A model generated the notes under the pieces. The model was not told the DNA's origin. It saw nothing but the letters and a program-made list of their open reading frames with translations, and searched no databases. The position numbers were made by a program, and so were the translations under genes. From Deltaproteobacteria bacterium (GTDB lineage: Bacteria > Desulfobacterota > Desulfuromonadia > Geobacterales > Pseudopelobacteraceae): a DNA stretch of 6,326 nt. The stretch lies in NCBI GenBank assembly GCA_016219145.1, contig JACRCG010000056.1, positions 1 through 6,326 of the forward strand, written 5' to 3'. Below are positions 1 through 5,931 of the stretch, in pieces. Position 1 is the stretch's first letter, and every line of letters begins with the position of its first letter.

Positions 1-265
1 CAAAATAAACCGTTACCTGGACTCGTTCGCTCCAGTTTTCCGCGGCGCTCTCCAGATTCACAAAAACCAGCAGGAAAAGCGACACGATCAAAAGTGCCAG
101 CGTAATAGTCCCTATAGTGACCACATTGACAAAAACGTTCTGGCGAATATTGGTAATGGCCCGCGTGACATAATAACCGATCCTGCCGCCAAAACCGTCC
201 CCGGCCAGTGTGGGCCGCTTAAATGGCTTGATCGTCTCTGTTTTTTTCTTTTTCCATCTGTTCAA
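1..265 (-). CDS. ftsX: Cell division protein FtsX, N-terminal part (runs off the left edge)
   Basis: FtsX is the membrane subunit of the FtsEX complex, which couples ATP use in the cytoplasm to activation of periplasmic peptidoglycan hydrolases at division. Only the first 88 codons are here. They encode a cytoplasmic lysine-rich tail (Lys5-Lys8), then an FtsX-like stretch with YYVTRAITNIRQN at about residues 31-43. A first transmembrane segment follows at about 45-69, then the start of the extracytoplasmic loop (ENWSERVQVTVYF). I chose the TTG at 265-263. It directly follows an in-frame TAG, has AAGGGG six bases upstream, and no in-frame ATG or GTG occurs before the membrane segment. This start makes the gene overlap the end of ftsE by 47 bases, consistent with translational coupling. 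Identity is strong from the partner gene and the topology. The exact start is inferred. Confidence 0.88.
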   Translation of the reverse strand, partial: MNRWKKKKTETIKPFKRPTLAGDGFGGRIGYYVTRAITNIRQNVFVNVVTIGTITLALLIVSLFLLVFVNLESAAENWSERVQVTVYF

Positions 266-911
266 CTATTTCCCCTTTATTCAACATTACGATACGTTTG
301 TGACTCTGCTCGATCAAACGCCTGTCATGGGTTGCAACGACTACGGTCGTGCCGCGTACGTTTGCCTCCCTGAAAATCGACAGTATCTGGTTCTTGTTGG
401 CATCATCCAGGTTACCGGTCGGCTCATCCGCCAGCAGGATCTTGGGATCATTGACCAGCGCCCTGGCAAGGGCCACACGCTGCTGTTCACCGCCGGAAAG
501 ACGTTGCGTGAGCAGGTTGAACTTGGATTCGATGCCCATCTGTTTGAGAATGTGCATCACCTTCTTGCCGATATCCGCCCTGCCCCACCCAAGCACCTCC
601 AGGGTTATGGCCACGTTTTCGAAAACCGTGCGAGTCTGCAGCAGTTTGAAATCCTGGAAAACAACTCCGACTGAACGCCGCAGGTAAGGGATCTGGGAGG
701 GTGGCAGGCGGGAGACATTCTGACCGTCAATCAGCACCTGTCCGCGACTGGGCGAGAGAGCGCCGTACAAGAGCCGCAGCAGAGTGGTTTTACCGGCGCC
801 GGATGGACCGGTAAGAAAGACGAACTCCCCTTTGCCGATCTTCAGGTTGATGTTGTTGAGAGCGGATGCGTCCTGCTGATACGCCATGGATACGTTATGC
901 AACTGAATCAT
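219..911 (-). CDS. ftsE: Cell division ATP-binding protein FtsE (ABC ATPase)
   Basis: This is a 230-residue cytoplasmic ABC ATPase that pairs with FtsX at the division site. All nucleotide-binding motifs are intact: Walker A GPSGAGKTT (35-43), Q-loop VVFQD with Gln86, signature LSGGEQQRV (138-146), Walker B ILLADEPTGNLD (158-169) and H-loop His195 in ATHD. The length and the LLADEPTGNLD motif are typical of FtsE and of the related LolD/MacB group. The ftsX reading frame immediately downstream decides for FtsE. The ATG at 911 is chosen because the family's N-terminus (MIQLHNVSMAY) begins there; the frame stays open to 1004 but that stretch lies in the upstream gene. The start is four bases past the stop of the GspG-like gene and has no clear Shine-Dalgarno, so translation probably depends on coupling. 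The C-terminus is a charged tail (EKEKNRDD). Confidence 0.97.
   Translation of the reverse strand: MIQLHNVSMAYQQDASALNNINLKIGKGEFVFLTGPSGAGKTTLLRLLYGALSPSRGQVLIDGQNVSRLPPSQIPYLRRSVGVVFQDFKLLQTRTVFENVAITLEVLGWGRADIGKKVMHILKQMGIESKFNLLTQRLSGGEQQRVALARALVNDPKILLADEPTGNLDDANKNQILSIFREANVRGTTVVVATHDRRLIEQSHKRIVMLNKGEIVEQMEKEKNRDDQAI
272..277 (-). promoter_or_regulatory. Ribosome binding site for ftsX inside ftsE
   Basis: AAGGGG on the minus strand, six bases before the TTG at 265, lying in the coding sequence of ftsE. With the in-frame TAG just upstream of the TTG, it fixes the ftsX start. The same AAGGGG-TTG combination is used by the pseudopilin gene that starts at 1882. Confidence 0.75.
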
Positions 912-915
912 ACTG

Positions 916-1407
916 CTACCATTCTTTGTAGGGGGTATTGGTCGAGGGGCTGATCTTGTCGGAACCGCTCTTGACGTCATAGACCTTGCCGAGATCGGTT
1001 CCACCGGTTGTGGAAGCAGACGATGAATCCGAACCGGATGGTGAAGTCTGTGGCGGCGGCTCTACCGTTTCCCAGGTAGTGTTGCTGTTGGTGAACGGAT
1101 CCCTGGGAATTTCGCGCATGTACTGTTTCTGTTTCAGGTCCTCAATCGTATCCGGGTACTTGCCCTGATCGGCATAGTACTGGTCCAGCGTGGTCCGGAA
1201 GTTGTACAGGGTCTCCCGCAGCACTGCTTCCCGGGCCTTGATGATGCTCCATTGATAATTGGGCACGGCAATCGCGGCCAGGATTCCGATGATCGAGACT
1301 ACAATCATCAGTTCCACCAGTGTGAAACCACGCCTGGAGCGGCGCAGGAGCCACTTACTCGCCACTGCCGGGTTTGTAGCGTGATTGATCACCGTGTCAC
1401 CATTCAT
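916..1407 (-). CDS. gspG: GspG-like type II secretion pseudopilin (class III signal)
   Basis: This prepilin-like protein of about 163 residues is expected to be processed by the prepilin peptidase and built into the periplasmic pseudopilus. The leader ends in RRSRRG, followed by FTLVELMIVV. Cleavage falls after Gly27, and the conserved Glu is at mature position 5. The hydrophobic N-terminal helix continues to about residue 49, ending in the family's VPNY. Next come a GspG-like YYADQGKYP segment (77-85) and PRDPF (101-105). A Pro/Ser/Thr/Gly-rich stretch (117-137) precedes the C-terminal DVKSGSD region, and the protein ends in YKEW. The start is uncertain. The ATG at 1407 overlaps the upstream stop by 11 bases and gives a 27-residue leader; the GTG at 1392, after a GGTGA, would give 22; a GTG at 1365 would give 13. 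The family is firm, but G rather than another pseudopilin class is inferred. Confidence 0.88.
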   Translation of the reverse strand: MNGDTVINHATNPAVASKWLLRRSRRGFTLVELMIVVSIIGILAAIAVPNYQWSIIKAREAVLRETLYNFRTTLDQYYADQGKYPDTIEDLKQKQYMREIPRDPFTNSNTTWETVEPPPQTSPSGSDSSSASTTGGTDLGKVYDVKSGSDKISPSTNTPYKEW

Positions 1408-1882
1408 TGTATTTAGTACCATCCATGGCGGTTCCATCCTGCGGTGCATAGACATCAAAAACATCCTCTCCGCCCCATTTTGACGAATCCGGTTTATCCT
1501 TGTAGGAGCGCAACTCCCAGCCCCACTGCTTTTCGTCCTCGAAACTCTTCGGATCCAGCGGGTTGAGGATCTTCCGCCGAAGAAATTTGACCTTGCCGGT
1601 CTTTACATCGCCGAAATCATGACCGTCCACCAGTTCCTGGAGTGTTTCAGGATAGCCGCTGCCGCTCTTCAGTGGTCCATCCGGCATCTTGTCAAAAGTC
1701 TTCTTATAGTCATCGATCGCAATGCGGATGATGCGAAGATTCCGGCGCAGCTCAATCTCCTTGGACCTGAGCGCCGTATTACGGACCATCGGCATCACAC
1801 CGGCCGCAAGGATTCCGAGAATGGTGATCGCTACTACCAGTTCAAGCAGTGAAACCCCGCTACGGGCACTCAACAGTTTCAA
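1397..1882 (-). CDS. Type II secretion pseudopilin (OxpG/GspG-like), TTG start
   Basis: A 161-residue pseudopilin that should be cleaved by the prepilin peptidase and inserted in the pseudopilus. The short basic leader MKLLSARSG is followed by VSLLELVVAITILGILAAG. Cleavage is predicted after Gly9, with Glu14 at mature position 5. The first mature residue is Val instead of the usual Phe, which prepilin peptidases often tolerate. The soluble domain contains RRNLRIIRIAIDDYKKTFDKMPDG (in part 46-69), NPLDP (107-111) and a C-terminal DVYAPQDG stretch ending in YNEW. The TTG at 1882 is chosen because AAGGGG lies five bases upstream and it gives a normal prepilin leader. It follows the preceding pseudopilin after 55 bases, and its end overlaps the next gene. 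It may correspond to OxpG of Geobacter sulfurreducens, but I cannot confirm this without alignment. Confidence 0.88.
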   Translation of the reverse strand: MKLLSARSGVSLLELVVAITILGILAAGVMPMVRNTALRSKEIELRRNLRIIRIAIDDYKKTFDKMPDGPLKSGSGYPETLQELVDGHDFGDVKTGKVKFLRRKILNPLDPKSFEDEKQWGWELRSYKDKPDSSKWGGEDVFDVYAPQDGTAMDGTKYNEW

Positions 1883-1887
1883 GACAA

Positions 1888-1893
1888 CCCCTT
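1888..1893 (-). promoter_or_regulatory. Ribosome binding site supporting a TTG start
   Basis: AAGGGG read on the minus strand, with five bases before the TTG at 1882. It is the main support for taking that TTG as the pseudopilin start. Confidence 0.75.
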
Positions 1894-1937
1894 AGATTCA
1901 TTCCGGCCAGCTACAGGAAATTCTGCCAACACTTCGC

Positions 1938-2657
1938 TTACCAGCCTTCGTGATACGCCCGGTAGATTTTCGCATGGTCGTTTTTCGGATCGGCCACAAA
2001 CTTCCAGTCACTGTACCTGGTGGTTTTGCCACCGGCGTCTTTGGGCTCTGCCGCCGGTTTCATGGGATCTGGGTCCTTGAATTTGTCACCGGAAACCACC
2101 ATGTTTTCGAGAGCCGTATCCTTGAAGTCGGTCCTTAGCGGTGTATCGTCGCTTTTGCTGGCCACTCCGATGATGCCTCCGCCAGGATTGGGGGTGACCG
2201 TTCCGTCCGCGGCCACGGAACCCTTGATCAAGGTCCACTCCTTGCCGGTGATGGGATCCTGGGTAATCCTGTACTCGGCACAGTCAGAGTCACACCTAGA
2301 GTTTTTGCCTTCCAGCTTGGTGCCATAACCATGCGGCAGATAGTGCAGCGCTTCAAGGGTGTATGGATTCTTGAGCAGGTCCTTCAGGTCCATCAGTGGA
2401 CGGGGAGCCCCCTGCCACTTGACACCCCGTACCGAGTATTTCGGATTATACCAGTTTTCGATCGCTTCCTTGATCTGGCTGCCGCGAAATATCAGTTCCT
2501 TTTCGCGCTCACGTTTCATAATCAACGACCAGGATTTGCCGGTATTGGCGGACAGTATCCCGATGATCATAACCATGAAGATCGCCATCAGAAAGGTAAA
2601 ACCGTTCCGGTTCGTTACCGGCGACTTGAAATTTGTCATAACGGAACGGAAACTCAT
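1938..2657 (-). CDS. Atypical pseudopilin lacking Glu5 (possible GspK-like tip or minor subunit)
   Basis: A 239-residue protein with a prepilin-type start. A 19-residue leader ends in RNG and is followed by FTFLMAIFMVMIIGI, with the hydrophobic helix running to about residue 37. Mature position 5 is Met instead of the near-universal Glu; among T2SS pseudopilins this is typical of the tip subunit GspK. A charged helix follows (KREREKELIFRGSQIKEAI, 48-66), a pattern I know from pseudopilin-like proteins of Geobacter relatives. The soluble domain has a close cysteine pair (CDSDC, 122-126) that could form a disulfide. A Gly/Pro-rich loop (151-163) follows, and the C-terminus is AYHEGW. The ATG at 2657 lies nine bases past the secretin stop, with only a weak AGG upstream that overlaps that stop. 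Met7 (2639) is an alternative start with a 13-residue leader. The family call is good; the exact subunit role is not settled by sequence. Confidence 0.82.
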   Translation of the reverse strand: MSFRSVMTNFKSPVTNRNGFTFLMAIFMVMIIGILSANTGKSWSLIMKREREKELIFRGSQIKEAIENWYNPKYSVRGVKWQGAPRPLMDLKDLLKNPYTLEALHYLPHGYGTKLEGKNSRCDSDCAEYRITQDPITGKEWTLIKGSVAADGTVTPNPGGGIIGVASKSDDTPLRTDFKDTALENMVVSGDKFKDPDPMKPAAEPKDAGGKTTRYSDWKFVADPKNDHAKIYRAYHEGW

Positions 2658-2666
2658 AAGGCGGAC

Positions 2667-5288
2667 CTAGCGGACATCAACCGCCGTGCTGAATGGCAGG
2701 ATATTCTGCGATGCGCCATTTGCCGTGCTGAACGCTACATTCCTGAAGGCAAAGCTGGCCGGTCCCTGATTCTTGGCTCTGAACATGGCCGTAGCCATGA
2801 CGCCTCCGCCCGAAACTCCGCCACTGCCGGAAACGCGCGACAGGCTGACGGATACCGCGCCTCCGGCCGTATCGGCCTTGCTGCTGAAGGTGGTCGGCTT
2901 GCCATCCTTTTTCATAAACGGACCTTCCGCCATCGACACAAACTCGACGAAAATCGGATCATAGGTAAGCACCAGAGAGGCATTGGCCAGATCGGTGACA
3001 CCGGTTACCTTGATATCCACACCGAACTGCTGGCCGATGGTTGACGAAGACGGCGCAGCAATCTGCAACAGGGCACGCTGTACCGGTGCCGGTGCAGGTG
3101 CGGGTGCCGGTGCGGGTACTGCAGGAGCAGTGCTTGATGCAGGTACGGCAGGAGCAGCAGGAACCGGCGTCTGGGCAGGTGCCGACACAGGACCGCCTTG
3201 CTTCTGGACTGCCGCCGGGGCAGCGGAATCTGTTTTGGCTCCTGTAACAGCAGGGGCTGCGCCAGGAACAGCAGGAGTTGCGGCCGGAGCGGTTGCCGGC
3301 TGAGCCGACGACTTGGTTGCCGTCCCGGGAGTGGTTGCAGTAGAAGCAGGAGCTGGTTTGGCAGCCGGCACGGCGGACTTTTTATCAGCCGCCTTGGGCT
3401 GGGTTTTGGATTTGGCAGCTGAATCGAACACCGCTTCCAGATCGAATGAAGCCATCGGACGTACCAGCGAAGGATCGTCCTCCTTGCCTGAGACAAAAGA
3501 AGCCAGCCCCGGCACAGGCACTGATACACCACGGACCAGGCGCGGAGTTATGGCAAGCAGCAGCTCGGTTTTGTCCTTGGATGTATTGGAGTTGGAGAGC
3601 AGCGGTCCGATCAGCGGAATGTCGCCCAGCAGGAAGATCTTGGTCTTGTCGTTGTTGCTGGTGTTCTGGATCAGGCCGCCGATGATGCTGGTCTCGCCAT
3701 CTTTCAGAGTGAGAACCGTTTCAACATTACGTGTTCCGATTGTCACGACGGTTGTCAGGCTGCTGGCATCGCCTATTTTCTCCTTTGTCAGTATCGAGCT
3801 GACCTCAAGCGACAGCTTGATCGTTATTTCATTATTAAGCTGGATGGTCGGTTCGGCATTGACCTTGACCCCTACATCCACATACTGCACGTTGACCTGA
3901 GATAGTGTTCCGTTAAGGGTGGTGGTGGTAATAGGCACCCTGGTACCGACGTTGAACTTTGATTTTTCCTTGTTCTTCACCCTGATTTTGGGATTTGAGA
4001 GCACCTCGCCCTTGGCCAGGGTTTTGCCAAGGTTGTAAGTTGCATTGGGAACGGTAACAAATCCGCCGTAACCCTTCAGCGTGAATACCCTCAACAGGTT
4101 GTCGATGGTTGCGCTCGTATCGGTAGTGGTTGTTGTGGATGACGACGTAGTAGTTGCCGAAGTCAGGGTTGTGGCCATCAGCTTGGAGTTGGTCGGCGAA
4201 AACGCGCCCAGCTGCACATTGTAGTTACTGAGCAGCAATCCGACATTCTGGGCGTTCTTGTCGCTCATCTCGATTACTTCAACGTCCAGGACCACTTCGG
4301 CCTCCGGCATGTCATTGGCATCCAGAATCTTCTCGACCACCTCCACGATATCGGAACTGTCACGCACGACTATCGAGTTGGAATCCTCGTTTACATAGGC
4401 CTTTTTCACCTGGATCATGGTGCGGATCAGGTTGATCGCCTTCTTGGCATCCATATAATTGAGGTGGAACGTCCGCAACACCATATCCTCGTACTGCTTG
4501 ATCTTGTCGGGAGTCCTGGGATAAACAATCACGGTGGTTTCGTTGAGAATTTTCTTGCCGAGCTTGTTCATGTTGGTCAGCAGGTCGAAGGCCTGATGGA
4601 ATGAAGCGTTTTCCAGGTAGATCGACACAGGAGTATCCTTGACCCCTTCATCGAAGATGAAATTGATGCCGGATAACTGTGTCAGTATGTTAAAGACGTC
4701 CTTCATTTTTGCATCTTTGAATTTGAGCGTGATCGGCTTGGAAGATTTCAGGCTGAGTTCATGCCCTTCAAGCTTGCTTTTCTTCATCCCGGTCACACGT
4801 AGAAGAGCTTCCTGGTACTCACTGTTTTTGGGCGACAGCTCCAGGGCGCGACTGTATAGACGATAAGCGTCCTTCAGCTTGTTGGCCTTTTCGAAATCAC
4901 GCCCTTCTACGAAAGCAACCTGGGCATCCTTAAGCAGGGTGATTGTGTCTATCTTCTGCTTGAAGCGCCCCTGGCTGGGATCTATGCCGTGGGCAGCCTG
5001 GAATTCAGTCAATGCATCAATGTAATTACCCTTATCCGCAAGGGTGAGACCCTGCTTGAAACGTTGCTCAGCCGCTATTTCCCTGACCTTCAGAAAACGC
5101 AGCCGGTATTCGTTCACAGTGGGATCATTTCGAAAGGCCTCCGCATAACTATACATGGCATCTTCGAAATTCCCCGCAGTCTCAAATTCGGCTCCCTTGT
5201 TGAAGGCTTTGGTTCCAGCGGAGCAGCCTGAAAGCAGCGAAATCGCGGCCAGAAGCAGAATGGATATGGTAATGTTCAGGTAGCGCAT
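2667..5288 (-). CDS. gspD: Type II secretion secretin lipoprotein with TPR and cohesin domains
   Basis: This 873-residue protein should form the outer-membrane secretion pore. Residues 1-21 are a lipoprotein signal peptide with lipobox LSGC (Cys22). Three TPR-like units lie at about 28-165. An STN/N1-like module is at about 186-256 (ITLKFKDAKMKDVFNIL), followed by a Secretin_N module at about 270-326. The pore domain is at about 327-585, with VLSNPKI (429-435), DGETSIIGGL (530-539) and the secretin signature LLGDIPLIGPL (553-563). Its middle contains a Thr/Ser-rich stretch (372-394). A linker of Ala, Pro, Ser and Thr (about 625-737) leads to a cohesin-like beta domain (738-873; DLANASLVLTYDP). 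The ATG at 5288 is chosen over an in-frame start at 5354 because it begins a perfect signal peptide and has AAGGAG nine bases upstream. The N-terminal lipid could replace a separate pilotin (inference). Confidence 0.95.
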   Translation of the reverse strand: MRYLNITISILLLAAISLLSGCSAGTKAFNKGAEFETAGNFEDAMYSYAEAFRNDPTVNEYRLRFLKVREIAAEQRFKQGLTLADKGNYIDALTEFQAAHGIDPSQGRFKQKIDTITLLKDAQVAFVEGRDFEKANKLKDAYRLYSRALELSPKNSEYQEALLRVTGMKKSKLEGHELSLKSSKPITLKFKDAKMKDVFNILTQLSGINFIFDEGVKDTPVSIYLENASFHQAFDLLTNMNKLGKKILNETTVIVYPRTPDKIKQYEDMVLRTFHLNYMDAKKAINLIRTMIQVKKAYVNEDSNSIVVRDSSDIVEVVEKILDANDMPEAEVVLDVEVIEMSDKNAQNVGLLLSNYNVQLGAFSPTNSKLMATTLTSATTTSSSTTTTTDTSATIDNLLRVFTLKGYGGFVTVPNATYNLGKTLAKGEVLSNPKIRVKNKEKSKFNVGTRVPITTTTLNGTLSQVNVQYVDVGVKVNAEPTIQLNNEITIKLSLEVSSILTKEKIGDASSLTTVVTIGTRNVETVLTLKDGETSIIGGLIQNTSNNDKTKIFLLGDIPLIGPLLSNSNTSKDKTELLLAITPRLVRGVSVPVPGLASFVSGKEDDPSLVRPMASFDLEAVFDSAAKSKTQPKAADKKSAVPAAKPAPASTATTPGTATKSSAQPATAPAATPAVPGAAPAVTGAKTDSAAPAAVQKQGGPVSAPAQTPVPAAPAVPASSTAPAVPAPAPAPAPAPVQRALLQIAAPSSSTIGQQFGVDIKVTGVTDLANASLVLTYDPIFVEFVSMAEGPFMKKDGKPTTFSSKADTAGGAVSVSLSRVSGSGGVSGGGVMATAMFRAKNQGPASFAFRNVAFSTANGASQNILPFSTAVDVR
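3085..3120 (-). repeat. Six-base tandem repeat encoding the Ala-Pro linker of the secretin
   Basis: Six consecutive units of GGTGCN on the plus strand (the last is GGTACT) give an alternating Pro-Ala run on the coding strand, just before the cohesin domain. The wider linker, about 3078-3416, is rich in imperfect repeats of the same type. Gain or loss of whole units would keep the frame and only change linker length. Confidence 0.85.
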
Positions 5289-5297
5289 TCGTAGCGT

Positions 5298-5303
5298 CTC
5301 CTT
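5298..5303 (-). promoter_or_regulatory. Ribosome binding site of the secretin gene
   Basis: AAGGAG on the minus strand, nine bases before the ATG at 5288. It decides that start over the upstream in-frame start at 5354, which would bury the lipoprotein signal peptide behind 22 extra residues. Confidence 0.8.
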
Positions 5304-5322
5304 GACGTATTGTTGGTAATAG

Positions 5323-5931
5323 TTACTTGGGTGCGCCAAGCGGCCTGTTCTCAATCAGCGGAATTACTATTTCATCACCTGAATCGGCCACAAGCAGCGT
5401 CAGCGCCTGATCGGTAATTGACGAGGCTTCGTAGCGCCCGGCGATTTTGTCACCTTTTTTCACCAGGATAATCTCCTTATCCTTGGCCAGAAAGATGGTC
5501 CTTTGGGCATCTTTTTTCAAAAAGCCCAGAAAAGTAAAGCGTGCAAGCGGTGCTGTTTCCGGCTTGGCGACAACCGGTACCGTCGCCACGGCCTGCGTTG
5601 CAGGCGGTGGAGGCAATTGCGGAGGTTTTACCGCTACCGCCTTCTGCTTGATCAGCTTCAGCTCATCAGCGAAAACAGGTTTGAAAATATTGCGGCGATA
5701 TCCCTTGAAGCCGGTCCGTTCCTGCTCCAGCAATCCGATCTTTAAAACGCGGCTGTCTACAGTTTCGTCCAGATTGGCCTTAGGCTTTACAACTACAGCT
5801 TTTGCCTGTTGAGCCGTGGGCTGCTTGGGCTCGGCCACGGTTTTAAGACGCGGAATGGCGTTGTAGCTCCAGATGACAGCACAAACCAGTACAATCACAA
5901 GGATGAACAGTATCAGGCGTTGACGGTTCAT
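5323..5931 (-). CDS. PilP/GspC-like inner-membrane protein linking the inner complex to the secretin
   Basis: A 202-residue bitopic protein. A short MNRQR cytoplasmic start leads into one transmembrane segment (about 6-24). A periplasmic linker rich in Lys, Ala and Val follows. A GYRRNIFKP box (77-85) resembles the conserved RN-F/I-F motif of the PilP/GspC family. A proline-rich hinge (103-110) leads into a small beta domain at about 130-194 (FTFLGFLKKDAQRTIFLAKDKE in part, then VKKGDKI), like the homology region of GspC and the PilP fold. In both families this domain binds the N-terminal modules of the secretin, and the secretin gene is next, 34 bases downstream. The ATG at 5931 overlaps the upstream stop as ATGA. 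PilP proteins are normally lipoproteins with a lipobox. Here a transmembrane anchor is seen and no lipobox, so the architecture is closer to GspC although the upstream partner looks like PilO. Confidence 0.85.
   Translation of the reverse strand: MNRQRLILFILVIVLVCAVIWSYNAIPRLKTVAEPKQPTAQQAKAVVVKPKANLDETVDSRVLKIGLLEQERTGFKGYRRNIFKPVFADELKLIKQKAVAVKPPQLPPPPATQAVATVPVVAKPETAPLARFTFLGFLKKDAQRTIFLAKDKEIILVKKGDKIAGRYEASSITDQALTLLVADSGDEIVIPLIENRPLGAPK

Noticed and set aside
240..254. A-AAA-AAC slippery heptamer near the end of ftsE, as a possible programmed frameshift
   Set aside because: A -1 shift there does not enter the ftsX frame, which is +1 relative to ftsE. ftsX also has its own ribosome binding site and start. 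I see no stimulatory stem-loop.
1883..1937. Possible terminator or promoter in the 55-base gap between two pseudopilin genes
   Set aside because: I found no GC-rich hairpin followed by a T run and no convincing -35/-10 pair. The gap is explained by the ribosome binding site of the downstream gene.
2331..3044. Plus-strand open frame of 237 codons
   Set aside because: It is antisense to the start of the Glu5-less pseudopilin and to the secretin cohesin domain, both well supported. The translation has no recognisable domain and the frame has no clear ribosome binding site.
3005..3532. Minus-strand open frame of 175 codons rich in Leu, Arg and Pro
   Set aside because: It lies in another frame of the Ala/Pro linker and cohesin region. 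The composition is what GC-rich linker repeats give when read out of frame.
3313..3900. Plus-strand open frame of 195 codons
   Set aside because: It is antisense to the secretin pore domain and linker. It shows no family features and is explained by the codon bias of the real gene.
5289..5354. Longer secretin N-terminus starting at 5354
   Set aside because: It would put 22 residues before a perfect lipoprotein signal peptide and overlap the end of the upstream gene. The ATG at 5288 has a clear AAGGAG site.
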